Source: Candidatus Saccharibacteria bacterium UBA6575 | GTDB lineage: Bacteria; Patescibacteriota; Saccharimonadia; Saccharimonadales; Saccharimonadaceae | Length of the DNA stretch: 20,236 nt | NCBI GenBank assembly: GCA_002434005.1 | Contig: DJJF01000040.1 | Location: 58,355 to 78,590, forward strand | Direction: 5' to 3' | In this document: in pieces, positions 6,302 through 13,058 of the stretch | Position numbering within the stretch: the stretch's first letter is position 1 | How the letters are laid out: each line of letters starts with the position of its first letter | Notes under the pieces: generated by a model | Told to the model about the DNA's origin: nothing | The model's database searches: none | Seen by the model: the letters and a program-made list of their open reading frames with translations, nothing else | Made by a program: the position numbers and the translations under genes

Positions 6302-6990
6302 TTCTTGCCTACCTTTGCGCCAGTTACAGATTCGATCCGTCCGTCTTTCATGTTCACCCGTATGTCGCACTTGTCAGCCAAGTCCTTATCGTGCGTCACA
6401 ATTACAAGCGTACAATTTAGGCGTTTATTTAGGTCGAATAATAAGTTTTCGATCGTATCGCCGGTTACAGAGTCTAGGTTTCCGGTCGGTTCATCAGCAA
6501 ATAAAATGCTTGGCTCATTCACAATCGCTCGTGCAATCGCCAGCCGTTGTTTTTGGCCACCTGATAAATTCTTTGCTTTAGCTGATCGTTTGTCACCAAG
6601 CTCTACTTGTTCTAGTGCCTTATCTATAAGCTCGCGGCGGCGCTTGCCTGTCACGCCAGCGATTTCCAGCGGCAAGGCAATGTTATCGGCACAGGTTTCG
6701 TTCCCCTGCACAAAAAACGACTGAAATATAAATCCCATTTTGTTCGCACGGAACGAATCCTTGGTTTTGGTTTTCATGTCGTCAAGATTTTCACCGTCGA
6801 TTACCACGGTGCCATTCGTAGCTTTATCTAGACCACTCATGATGTGCATTAGCGTACTTTTGCCGCTACCACTTTTACCCGTAACAGCTACACTTATGCC
6901 GCTCTCCAGCTTTAAGTCGATACCTTCAAGTGCCGTAAATTGGTTCTGCTTCTTGCCGTAAATTTTCGATACGTGCGCTAACTCAATCAT
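6298..6990 (-). CDS. ABC transporter ATP-binding protein, MacB/LolD type
   Basis: 230 residues, the normal length for a LolD/MacB-type nucleotide-binding subunit. It begins MIELAHVSKIYGKKQNQFTA and has the Walker A GKSGSGKST (about residues 37-45), a Q-loop in FIFQSFFV, the signature LSGGQKQRLAIARAI, Walker B ILFADEPTGNLDS and the switch histidine in VIVTHDKD. It powers the permease encoded immediately downstream, with which it overlaps by 4 nt. The start lies 9 nt after the stop of the 69-aa gene, so the three form one operon. LolD and MacB cannot be separated by sequence alone, and an outer membrane is not expected here, so no gene name is given. Confidence 0.95.
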   Translation of the reverse strand: MIELAHVSKIYGKKQNQFTALEGIDLKLESGISVAVTGKSGSGKSTLMHIMSGLDKATNGTVVIDGENLDDMKTKTKDSFRANKMGFIFQSFFVQGNETCADNIALPLEIAGVTGKRRRELIDKALEQVELGDKRSAKAKNLSGGQKQRLAIARAIVNEPSILFADEPTGNLDSVTGDTIENLLFDLNKRLNCTLVIVTHDKDLADKCDIRVNMKDGRIESVTGAKVGKK

Positions 6991-6999
6991 TTGTCCGCA

Positions 7000-7209
7000 C
7001 TACTCTTCCACGCCGTCGGTGGTGCTGTTCGCTGACTTTGGGTGGGGCTGGCCACCGCCAGTAGTAATGTCACTCAAGCTAAATCCGTATTCTTCAAGTG
7101 TCTGAACTGCCAGATCTTTGTCGCCGTGTTTATATTCGTGACTCACTGCGTCTAGGAACTCTCCAACGTTCGTGAATAATTGTCCGTCAAATTCATACGC
7201 ATTTCCCAT
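7000..7209 (-). CDS. 69-aa acidic protein, first gene of the ABC operon, function unknown
   Basis: Begins MGNAYEFDGQLFTNVGEFLD and ends in a low-complexity polar tail (TTGGGQPHPKSANSTTDGVE). The first 48 residues could form a small fold (LFTNVGEFLDAVSHEYKHG, LAVQTLEEYGFSLSDI); there is no signal peptide or membrane helix. The start is set by a strong AAGGAGG Shine-Dalgarno 6 nt upstream, and a promoter lies just behind it. Coupling with the ABC genes suggests a role in the transporter or co-regulation, but no family is recognised. Confidence 0.75.
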   Translation of the reverse strand: MGNAYEFDGQLFTNVGEFLDAVSHEYKHGDKDLAVQTLEEYGFSLSDITTGGGQPHPKSANSTTDGVEE

Positions 7210-7231
7210 TTGGCACCTCCTTGTACTATCT

Positions 7232-7260
7232 AGTATAGCCTAGCCTACTGCGTGAGTCAT
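7232..7260 (-). promoter_or_regulatory. Promoter of the 69-aa/ABC operon
   Basis: The reverse strand reads ATGACT, 17 nt, TATACT (-10 at 7237-7232). The predicted start is near 7225, giving a leader of about 16 nt that contains the AAGGAGG ribosome site. Confidence 0.6.
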
Positions 7261-7269
7261 TGGAAAAAG

Positions 7270-7839
7270 CTATACGTGTGCACCAAAATTCAGATGCTCG
7301 TAAATGGGTGTGAATACCTCATCTTCGTAAAAACTGGCATCGTAGTTCAGTAGCTGAATTATGCCTTTCTTATCTACCAGAAAATAAGCCGGTACCAAAA
7401 AGGATTGTCCGTCGAAACTGGTTTGTTTGAATTTTTTCTTGAATACCGCATCTATCCAATGCGTCGCGTTCTTAGCCGTGAACTTGGCCGCCTTGGCAGC
7501 ATTCGGAGTAACCCCGAACAGCCGGTAGATATCCTGTGCCTGATCGGGAATTATAGAGAACGGCGGCGCTATGTCCTGTTGCTGTAATACGTTCTCTTCT
7601 ATACTTTCTTCCGTCGACTGGATGACCGCTATCACCTCGCAGCCATTCTTCTTCAGTAGTTTGTATTCGTGCGTTAACCGGTAGATCGCCAAGTTGCAGA
7701 ACGGACAGCCTGCGTATCGCAAGAATGTTACGAGAGTTGTACCGCCAAGCTCGCGGGAATCAACTTCTTTACCGTTGATATCACGCGTCCAAAAATCTGG
7801 GATCATATCCCCGACCTTCAAACGGCGGGTAGGCTTCAT
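7270..7839 (-). CDS. Peroxiredoxin-like (AhpC/TSA, thioredoxin-fold) protein
   Basis: 189 residues of thioredoxin-like fold. The N-terminus MKPTRRLKVGDMIPDFWTRD and the strand TTLVTFLRYAGCPFCNLAIY match the AhpC/TSA and redoxin families. C45 and C48 form a CPFC pair at the active-site position; the C-x-x-C arrangement is more like peroxiredoxin-like (PRX-like 2/AhpC-TSA) proteins than the TPxxC of typical 2-Cys peroxiredoxins. AYFLVDKKGIIQLLNYDASF is the usual C-terminal strand-turn-strand. It is cytosolic by sequence and probably reduces peroxides or other disulfide substrates. It starts 17 nt after the DUF1761 stop, so both are likely cotranscribed. Confidence 0.82.
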   Translation of the reverse strand: MKPTRRLKVGDMIPDFWTRDINGKEVDSRELGGTTLVTFLRYAGCPFCNLAIYRLTHEYKLLKKNGCEVIAVIQSTEESIEENVLQQQDIAPPFSIIPDQAQDIYRLFGVTPNAAKAAKFTAKNATHWIDAVFKKKFKQTSFDGQSFLVPAYFLVDKKGIIQLLNYDASFYEDEVFTPIYEHLNFGAHV

Positions 7840-7856
7840 AGCCTCACTGTATCACA

Positions 7857-8294
7857 CTATCTCAAGAATAAGCTGATCACCCACGCACCAGCGAGTAGGC
7901 GCAGCAGCACTTCGGTAGATGCGATGCCGATCTTATGCCATACATAGCCTTCGGGTGCGCCGCCAAAAATTTGCGCTGACGCTTCGGTTGGAAGCGCAAA
8001 TCCTAGCCATACTAAGAAAGCAACTAAATATGGCGACTGTTCTGGCAGTACTCCAATAAGTACCGCAAGTACATATGCCGAAACGGCGGTTACAAGAATC
8101 TGTATTCCATACCAGGGTCCCATGGCTTTCGACATTTTATCTTGCTGAGCCTTGGTTAATTTGTCGAATCCATGGATTTTACCCCACATTTTTGAGAACG
8201 GAACCATGTACCAGAACGCACCCACTGCGAACATGACTACAGTTGCTAGTAGCACTGCCCAAAGATTGACTTCCCACATACCCATAACCCCCAT
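7857..8294 (-). CDS. DUF1761-type integral membrane protein
   Basis: 145 residues with four hydrophobic helices: about 9-26 (LWAVLLATVVMFAVGAFW), 63-82 (QILVTAVSAYVLAVLIGVLP), 87-103 and a C-terminal helix ending VISLFLR. The segment FWYMVPFSKMWGKIHGFD after helix 1 is typical of DUF1761 proteins, whose function is unknown. Three in-frame ATGs lie at 8294, 8285 and 8279; the last has a GGGGG Shine-Dalgarno 8 nt upstream and may be the true start (MWEVNLWAVL). A TATACT -10 box lies at 8316-8311. It is upstream of the peroxiredoxin-like gene. Confidence 0.82.
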   Translation of the reverse strand: MGVMGMWEVNLWAVLLATVVMFAVGAFWYMVPFSKMWGKIHGFDKLTKAQQDKMSKAMGPWYGIQILVTAVSAYVLAVLIGVLPEQSPYLVAFLVWLGFALPTEASAQIFGGAPEGYVWHKIGIASTEVLLRLLAGAWVISLFLR

Positions 8295-8337
8295 TTAGAT
8301 TAGTGGCCTTAGTATACGCTCGCGGTCAATGTATTGC

Positions 8338-8835
8338 CTAGTTTTTTATGCGGAATCTACGCCAAATCAGGCCATCGAGTAGTAAATGACTAAAGTAGCC
8401 AGCTACGGCAGCACCGTAGAGCACCAAACTAAATGCCAATACTTTGTCGCTGTACAGATACGGCACAATTATGATCGGCAATGGAATTATAACCATCGCC
8501 CACTTCTTATGTGTCCAACCGCGGTGGTGGCTGAGTACCGGTAGCATGCCGATTACTCCAAGGTACGCCGCGGCTTGGAACTGGCCCGAGTAAATTAGTA
8601 GCACTGCGATTGGGAATAATATCCAATAAAACAGGTCTTGGCCTTTACTGTTCGTATCGACATCTGGGAACAAGCTGAATAACATACCAATCACGAATAC
8701 CGCCGTCAACACCTGCCAATCCTGCAGCACCCGAGCGTACTCGGCGAACCGTTCCACCGGCGTGTACGAAATTGCCGCCGTATAAACTGCCGTCACTACC
8801 GCCCCGCCGACTAGATGCCCTTTGTAATTAGCCAT
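8338..8835 (-). CDS. YdjM-type membrane-bound metal-dependent hydrolase
   Basis: 165 residues from the ATG at 8835 (MANYKGHLVGG). A longer reading to 8862 would run through the -10 box at 8847-8842 and is rejected. It resembles the YdjM/LexA-regulated membrane hydrolase family: conserved H7 in the first segment, FSLFPDVDTNSKGQD, HHRGWTHKKW and YFSHLLLDGLIWRRF supply His and Asp residues suited to a metal site, between four or five membrane helices. Substrates of the family are poorly known. The spacing of only 6 nt from the TATAAT box to the ATG, with no Shine-Dalgarno, implies a leaderless mRNA. Confidence 0.83.
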   Translation of the reverse strand: MANYKGHLVGGAVVTAVYTAAISYTPVERFAEYARVLQDWQVLTAVFVIGMLFSLFPDVDTNSKGQDLFYWILFPIAVLLIYSGQFQAAAYLGVIGMLPVLSHHRGWTHKKWAMVIIPLPIIIVPYLYSDKVLAFSLVLYGAAVAGYFSHLLLDGLIWRRFRIKN

Positions 8836-8841
8836 AAGCAA

Positions 8842-8847
8842 ATTATA
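8842..8847 (-). promoter_or_regulatory. -10 box giving a leaderless transcript of the YdjM-like gene
   Basis: TATAAT on the reverse strand, 6 nt before the ATG at 8835. No convincing -35 or TGn is present, so the call depends on the perfect -10 box and its position. Confidence 0.5.
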
Positions 8848-8868
8848 CCTTAAGGTAAGCAAAGACCC

Positions 8869-8882
8869 CGCTCCGTGGAGCG
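8869..8882 (-). terminator. Possible terminator hairpin after lysS
   Basis: CGCTC (8869-8873) pairs with GAGCG (8878-8882) around a 4-nt loop, extendable by two G-U pairs on the reverse strand. It is followed there by GGGTCTTTGC, a short T-run. A second small stem, GACTC/GAGTC (8901-8905 with 8913-8917), lies upstream and overlaps the end of the 23-aa ORF. A weak terminator at best. Confidence 0.4.
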
Positions 8883-8908
8883 AACTTTTGCTCTACACTG
8901 GACTCGGT

Positions 8909-8980
8909 CTATGAGTCTTGGTCTCCGGCGATCAGCTCCATCGGGATGTCCATAACACCGGCCGCGGTATCGTAAATCAT
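8909..8980 (-). CDS. Possible 23-aa peptide coupled to lysS
   Basis: The ATG at 8980 overlaps the lysS stop as ATGA, a classical coupling arrangement, and the frame encodes MIYDTAAGVMDIPMELIAGD plus three residues before TAG. It is acidic and non-membrane. The AGAAG within the end of lysS could act as a ribosome site. It is very short and could be chance, but the overlap geometry and coding-like composition merit recording. Confidence 0.28.
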   Translation of the reverse strand: MIYDTAAGVMDIPMELIAGDQDS

Positions 8981-10479
8981 AATTTCGCTTCTGGATATAA
9001 ATCTTTAGTCGTCTCGTCGATCTCGTGGCGCAGCTGCGGAAACGGAACACCTTCTCGAGCAGTCACCCCTTCAAAGATCCAGAACACGCGCTCGCTGTAT
9101 CCCCAACCACAAGCAGGAGGCATACCGTATTCCAACATTTCAACGTAGTCAATGTCGAGCATCATGGCTTCATCGTCACCAGCATCGCGCATATTCTGCT
9201 GCTCCACGAATCGATCCAGTTGGTCTATTGGATCGTTAAGCTCGCTAAAACCGTTACCAAGCTCGCTACCAGCAATCACCGGCTGGAATCGTTCTACGAC
9301 ATCTGGATTAGAAGTGCTCGCCTTACTTAGCGGGCTTACGAACTTCGGCGTGTTAATCAACCACACAGGGCCGGCAACGTCCTTACGCAGATTCTTCCAA
9401 AGCTTATCGATACCGCGTGGAATGCTTTCGGCCTTCTCAACCTCGAGCTTGTGTTCCTTCAGCTTGCTGGCGACTTCTTCGATAGTCGTGTTGTACACAT
9501 CGATTCCGTAGTGTTTCTGAATGGTTTCGGCGTAGTCCCACTTCTCCCATTCACCGCTCATATCTACATCGAACTTACCGAGCTTGAATTTGAGTGTGCC
9601 AAAGGTTTCCTGAAGAACGAATTTATACATGTCTTCCATGAACTTCATGCCGTCCTGCCAGTTCCAATATGCGGCATACCATTCCATAGCAATGTGCTCA
9701 GGCAGGTGTTCGTCTGAATAATTTTCGTTCCTGAAGCGAGGACCAAGATCGTACACGCGTTCAAACCCACCACCAAGAAGGCGCTTAAGCGGCAGTTCGT
9801 GGCTAATACGTAAGTAGAATGGCTGATCACTCAATGCATCCATGTGAGTAACGAATGGGGTCGCGTCGGCACCACCAGTAGTGTGTTCGAGCACAGGAAT
9901 ATTTACTTCGGTAAAGTCGTGGTCATCTAGGAACTTACGAGTTGCTGCCCAGAACTTGCTACGGCGTTCAAATCGCTCGCGGACTTCTGGGTTTACATTC
10001 ATATCAACGTAGCGGCGTCTAAAGCGTTCTTCTTTGTTAGTAAGCTCTGTTGGCATAGGGCGGAGCGCTTTGGCAAGAAGCCGCAAGCTTTTAACACCTA
10101 CTGACATTTCACCAGTTTTAGTTTTCATAACTTCACCTTCGGCCTGAATAAAATCGCCAGTATCGAGCAAATTAATGTGCTTCATACCGACGATTCCCTT
10201 AGTGGCATCGGTTTCTGAAACATCTGGGCCATGGAGGAATAGCTGCACTTGGCCAGACTGATCGCCCAGTACAATAAACGCTAACTTACCGAATTTACGT
10301 AGCCCCAAAACCCGTCCAACTACCGATACAGATTGACCTTCAAGCTCATCGAACTTAGCTGTAATATCACCAACGTTATGGGTTCGATGCGAATCAGACG
10401 GATACGCGTTGAAGCCCAGTTCCTTCAATTCAGCTAGTTTTCTGAGTCGTTCGTTCCGATAATCCTGTAGTGTTGCCAT
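8977..10479 (-). CDS. lysS: Lysine--tRNA ligase, class II
   Basis: 500 residues from the ATG at 10479 (MATLQDYRNERLRKLAELKE). An OB-fold anticodon-binding domain (about residues 50-150; VVGRVLGLRKFGKLAFIVLG, QVQLFLHG) is followed by the class II core: RYVDMNVNPEVRERFERRSK, motif 2 FRNENYSDEHLPEHIAMEWY near residue 245, and a motif 3 region ACGWGYSERVFWIFEG near residue 458. Motif 3 and the tail (PFPQLRHEIDETTKDLYPEA) differ from the usual GxGIGIDRL...RDVILFP ending but keep the GxGxxxR pattern. The protein attaches lysine to tRNA-Lys. It lies downstream of greA, a pairing common in bacteria, but an inverted gene (10620-11165) separates them. A TGC-TATACT box 11 nt before the ATG implies a very short leader. 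Confidence 0.93.
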   Translation of the reverse strand: MATLQDYRNERLRKLAELKELGFNAYPSDSHRTHNVGDITAKFDELEGQSVSVVGRVLGLRKFGKLAFIVLGDQSGQVQLFLHGPDVSETDATKGIVGMKHINLLDTGDFIQAEGEVMKTKTGEMSVGVKSLRLLAKALRPMPTELTNKEERFRRRYVDMNVNPEVRERFERRSKFWAATRKFLDDHDFTEVNIPVLEHTTGGADATPFVTHMDALSDQPFYLRISHELPLKRLLGGGFERVYDLGPRFRNENYSDEHLPEHIAMEWYAAYWNWQDGMKFMEDMYKFVLQETFGTLKFKLGKFDVDMSGEWEKWDYAETIQKHYGIDVYNTTIEEVASKLKEHKLEVEKAESIPRGIDKLWKNLRKDVAGPVWLINTPKFVSPLSKASTSNPDVVERFQPVIAGSELGNGFSELNDPIDQLDRFVEQQNMRDAGDDEAMMLDIDYVEMLEYGMPPACGWGYSERVFWIFEGVTAREGVPFPQLRHEIDETTKDLYPEAKL

Positions 10480-10490
10480 ATCTGTTACAC

Positions 10491-10496
10491 AGTATA
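10491..10496 (-). promoter_or_regulatory. Extended -10 promoter of lysS
   Basis: The reverse strand reads TGC-TATACT, 11 nt before the lysS ATG, predicting a leader of about 4 nt without a Shine-Dalgarno. Confidence 0.5.
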
Positions 10497-10554
10497 GCAA
10501 ATTCGGTTACGCTGTAGGAAAATCACATAAAACTGAGAAAATGCTGAAAAGCTA

Positions 10555-10583
10555 TTGCTTTTTTGAAAAAATTGTGGTATATT
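10555..10583 (+). promoter_or_regulatory. Promoter of the 181-aa plus-strand gene
   Basis: TTGCTT (10555-10560), 17 nt, TGG-TATATT (-10 at 10578-10583). The predicted start near 10590 leaves a 30-nt AT-rich leader lacking a Shine-Dalgarno before the ATG at 10620. Confidence 0.7.
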
Positions 10584-10619
10584 GCGCTACAGAAATAGCA
10601 ATAAAACAAACTATCTGTT

Positions 10620-11165
10620 ATGAGTATACAATCTATCGATCGAACTACCTCTCCTACAGAATCTCTCCGACGAGTACCTGCTCGAATAAAATCATCACTT
10701 GCTGAGCGCGCTCTCAGGAAGCGGGTCGCACGCCAAACTCATCACATTGAAGAACTTCATGAATTACCCATATTTACGGAGGTAACCGACCAGCGCAGGC
10801 TCAGCCAAGCCATTACTGCAGTCCGTGAAATTGCTGAACTTACCCAGGATCAAGAAGATGTCGTCGTTCAGACTGCCGAAGCGGCTCTTAATGATTCGGC
10901 CGAACACTTGTTTGGAGATTTAAAAGAAGCAGAATCGACAGGAAGTAATAAGTTAAGCCTGGGTATACGTGCCGTTCATGACGCGCTACGTGCGTGGGAT
11001 ATTGCGAAAACTGATGCAACATATGACTTAGCAGCAGCCGCCTTAAACAACTTCCATGGCCAGGGTCAGGCAAACCTCGCAAAAGCGTTGAGGGCCGCTA
11101 AAAAATCGGGCTCACCATTTAACGATGAGCTCGAAAATATCTTGCAGAACGATAAAGCAGCCTAG
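10620..11165 (+). CDS. 181-aa helical protein of unknown function
   Basis: Begins MSIQSIDRTTSPTESLRRVP, then a basic, helix-prone stretch (ARIKSSLAERALRKRVARQT). The rest (about residues 55-175) appears all-helical and rich in Ala, Glu and Leu: AITAVREIAELTQDQEDVVV, AAEAALNDSAEHLF-type helices, AHDALRAWDIAK and ANLAKALRAAKKSG. No signal peptide, membrane helix, Cys cluster or catalytic motif is visible, and no family is recognised. It has its own promoter and no Shine-Dalgarno. It is inserted in inverted orientation between greA and lysS, genes often adjacent in bacteria, and its TAG stop shares CTAG with the greA stop. Confidence 0.7.
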   Translation: MSIQSIDRTTSPTESLRRVPARIKSSLAERALRKRVARQTHHIEELHELPIFTEVTDQRRLSQAITAVREIAELTQDQEDVVVQTAEAALNDSAEHLFGDLKEAESTGSNKLSLGIRAVHDALRAWDIAKTDATYDLAAAALNNFHGQGQANLAKALRAAKKSGSPFNDELENILQNDKAA

Positions 11166-11617
11166 TTAACAGCTACAATGCTGTAGTTGATATCGCCCTT
11201 AGGGGTCGTAACGGTGGCTTTGTCACCCTCTTTTTTGCCCATGAGCGCTAGGCCAATTGGTGACTCGTTCGAGATTTTACCTTCAATCGGGTTTGCTTCG
11301 ACAGGGCCAACAACGTGGTAGTTTACAGTTTTGCTGCCACTCTTCAGCTCAACTTTGCTACCAATACCGATGGTTGACTTGCGAGAAGCCTTAATAAGTT
11401 CGGCATTCAGCAGAATGTCTTCGATTTCAGCAACACGGCTCTCTACAAGTCCCTGTTCTTCACGGGCCGCGTCATATTCAGCGTTTTCGCTTAAATCACC
11501 GTAGTCACGGGCTTCAGCAATCTTTTCAGCAATTTCGCCGCGGCGGGCTTTAAGTTGGTCAAGCTCGGCTTCGAGTTCTTTTTTACCTTCAGCAGTGATT
11601 TGGTACAATTTCTTCAT
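11162..11617 (-). CDS. greA: Transcription elongation factor GreA
   Basis: 151 residues, normal for GreA. The N-terminal antiparallel coiled coil (about residues 8-75) starts at MKKLYQITAEGKKELEAELD and carries the acidic tip in RDYGDLSENAEYDAAREEQG that enters the RNA polymerase secondary channel. The C-terminal FKBP-like domain includes SKVELKSGSKTVNYHVVGPV and SPIGLALMGKKEGDKATV. GreA stimulates cleavage of backtracked RNA. The start has an AGGAG Shine-Dalgarno 9 nt upstream. Its promoter lies about 135 nt upstream, leaving a long leader with two hairpins, unlike the minimal leaders of most neighbours. Confidence 0.96.
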   Translation of the reverse strand: MKKLYQITAEGKKELEAELDQLKARRGEIAEKIAEARDYGDLSENAEYDAAREEQGLVESRVAEIEDILLNAELIKASRKSTIGIGSKVELKSGSKTVNYHVVGPVEANPIEGKISNESPIGLALMGKKEGDKATVTTPKGDINYSIVAVN

Positions 11618-11670
11618 ATTTTTTACTCCTCGTTTTTCTGGTCTTTCCTGTAAAAATAGTCTTATAAAGA

Positions 11671-11686
11671 GGTGCCTCGTGGCACC
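11671..11686 (-). terminator. Terminator-like hairpin in the greA leader
   Basis: GGTGCC and GGCACC form a perfect 6-bp GC-rich stem with a 4-nt loop. On the reverse strand TCTTTAT follows; on the plus strand GATTTTGATT follows. It lies between the greA promoter and the greA start, so it may attenuate greA transcription as well as end transcripts reading through from proS. Confidence 0.55.
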
Positions 11687-11715
11687 GATTTTGATTCAAT
11701 TTCTTCGTAACATCT

Positions 11716-11735
11716 GCTTACCCACAGGGGTAAAC
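11716..11735 (-). other. Promoter-proximal hairpin in the greA leader
   Basis: On the reverse strand TTTACCC pairs with GGGTAAG around CTGT, with flanking G-C and a T-G wobble, for an 8-bp stem. It lies close to the predicted transcript 5' end and has no T-run. Confidence 0.5.
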
Positions 11736-11753
11736 ATGCTTACATTAGCTACT

Positions 11754-11783
11754 ATTATACCAAGAATCTGACTAAATCGTCAA
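11754..11783 (-). promoter_or_regulatory. Promoter of greA
   Basis: The reverse strand reads TTGACG, 18 nt, TGG-TATAAT (-10 at 11759-11754), starting 5 nt after the proS stop. The predicted start near 11747 gives a leader of about 130 nt. Confidence 0.7.
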
Positions 11784-11788
11784 TCGGT

Positions 11789-13030
11789 TTAAGCTGAGAT
11801 TCGTTGCACTACTTCTGAGACCGGAACAGCCTGGGTTTCACCCGTTGCCCGATCAGTAAGTTCGTACTCGCCTGCTTCGATGCCACGATCACTCACAGTA
11901 AGACGCAGCGGGATTCCCATTAGCTCAGCATCAGCAAACTTTGTGCCAGGCCGCTCGTCGCGATCATCAAATAACACCTCAACGCCAGCTTCTGTAAGCT
12001 GCGCGTACACCTTTTCCGCTTCCGCTGCTCCCTTTTTGCCAATTGATACAAGATACACCAGATACGGTGCAATGTTTTTTGGCCATACAAGTCCTTTTTC
12101 GTCACTCATCTTTTCGGCGATTACACCCATAGCTCGCGTAATGCCAATACCATAGCTACCAATGTAGAGGGACTGTTGGCTGCCATCTTCTGCCGTGTAA
12201 TACAGCCCCATTTCGTCAGTCTTTTGAGTACCAAAGTTGAAGATGTTGCCTGTTTCTGCGGTTTTTACCTTTTCAAATTCATCACGATTAATGCCGAGTT
12301 CTTTTACCGCTTCGTCGATCACCTCTTCATTAACAGCAATGTTCTTTTCGCGGTGAAGGTAAATAATGTCTTCACCGGCATCGCAAATCGTTTGGAATTC
12401 GTGACTAAACTTGGTAAACGCACCACCACTCGCAAATGTTACATAGGTCTCGTCACCAATACCCAGCCGATCGTAAACTCGCTTGTAGGCCTCGATTACA
12501 TTGTCGTAGTACGCAGCGAGATCCTCTGCGGTCGCGTGGAATGAATACATGTCTTTCATAATGAACTCACGGCCACGCATAATGCCTGATTTAGCACGTT
12601 TTTCATTCCGCATCTTGGTTTGGAACTGGTACACGCTACTCGGTAAGTCTTTATAGCTGTGCACATATTGTTTCATCATTTCAACAATCGGTTCTTCGTG
12701 GCTCCATGCTAAGGCTACTTCTGTATCGTCATTCAGACGTGTCTTAAACCAAATGTCCACCGTATCGTCGCTCCAGCGACCGGTTTTATCCCAAATCTCT
12801 TTGCGCTGAAGGGATGTCATGATAAGTTCATTCGAATCAACTCTATCCATCTCTTCGCGCACAATTTGCTTAATCTTTTCGACCACGCGAATGCCGAGCG
12901 GCAAGTATGCGTAGGCTCCGGCCATTTCTTTGTATACATAGCCCGCTCGAATTAGTAGCTGGGCATTCTTTGCGACTTCGTCAGCTGGCGCGTCGCGGAG
13001 TGTCTTGGTGAATAGTTTACTTACTCGCAT
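11789..13030 (-). CDS. proS: Proline--tRNA ligase, short form without editing insertion
   Basis: 413 residues beginning MRVSKLFTKTLRDAPADEVA. The class II core is clear: motif 1 around VVEKIKQIVREEMDRVDSNE, motif 2 RNEKRAKSGIMRGREFIMKD at about residues 140-160, and motif 3 GSYGIGITRAMGVIAEKM near residue 293. The anticodon-binding domain follows (IAPYLVYLVSIGKKGAAEAE to the C-terminus). Typical bacterial-type ProS is about 570 residues, with an editing (INS) domain of roughly 180 residues between motifs 2 and 3; only about 50 linking residues stand there, so cis-editing of Ala-tRNA-Pro is missing. It is the last gene of the frr-uppS-rseP-CPBP-proS run, 28 nt after the CPBP stop, with an AGGAT-like ribosome site. 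Confidence 0.95.
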   Translation of the reverse strand: MRVSKLFTKTLRDAPADEVAKNAQLLIRAGYVYKEMAGAYAYLPLGIRVVEKIKQIVREEMDRVDSNELIMTSLQRKEIWDKTGRWSDDTVDIWFKTRLNDDTEVALAWSHEEPIVEMMKQYVHSYKDLPSSVYQFQTKMRNEKRAKSGIMRGREFIMKDMYSFHATAEDLAAYYDNVIEAYKRVYDRLGIGDETYVTFASGGAFTKFSHEFQTICDAGEDIIYLHREKNIAVNEEVIDEAVKELGINRDEFEKVKTAETGNIFNFGTQKTDEMGLYYTAEDGSQQSLYIGSYGIGITRAMGVIAEKMSDEKGLVWPKNIAPYLVYLVSIGKKGAAEAEKVYAQLTEAGVEVLFDDRDERPGTKFADAELMGIPLRLTVSDRGIEAGEYELTDRATGETQAVPVSEVVQRISA

Positions 13031-13058
13031 ATCTTTATCATCCTACCGTATCTAATGC

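Noticed and set aside
6302..6370. N-terminal extension of the permease to an ATG at 6370
   Set aside because: It lies inside the ATPase gene and encodes a non-membrane, Arg-rich stretch; the ATGA-coupled start at 6301 is typical for this pair.
6470..6500. TCATCAG (reverse complement of the hammerhead CTGATGA)
   Set aside because: It lies inside the ABC ATPase Walker B region with no matching GAAA or stems; chance occurrence in coding sequence.
9025..9717. Several plus-strand ORFs antisense to lysS
   Set aside because: Shadow frames of a clearly coding gene, without ribosome sites or recognisable proteins.
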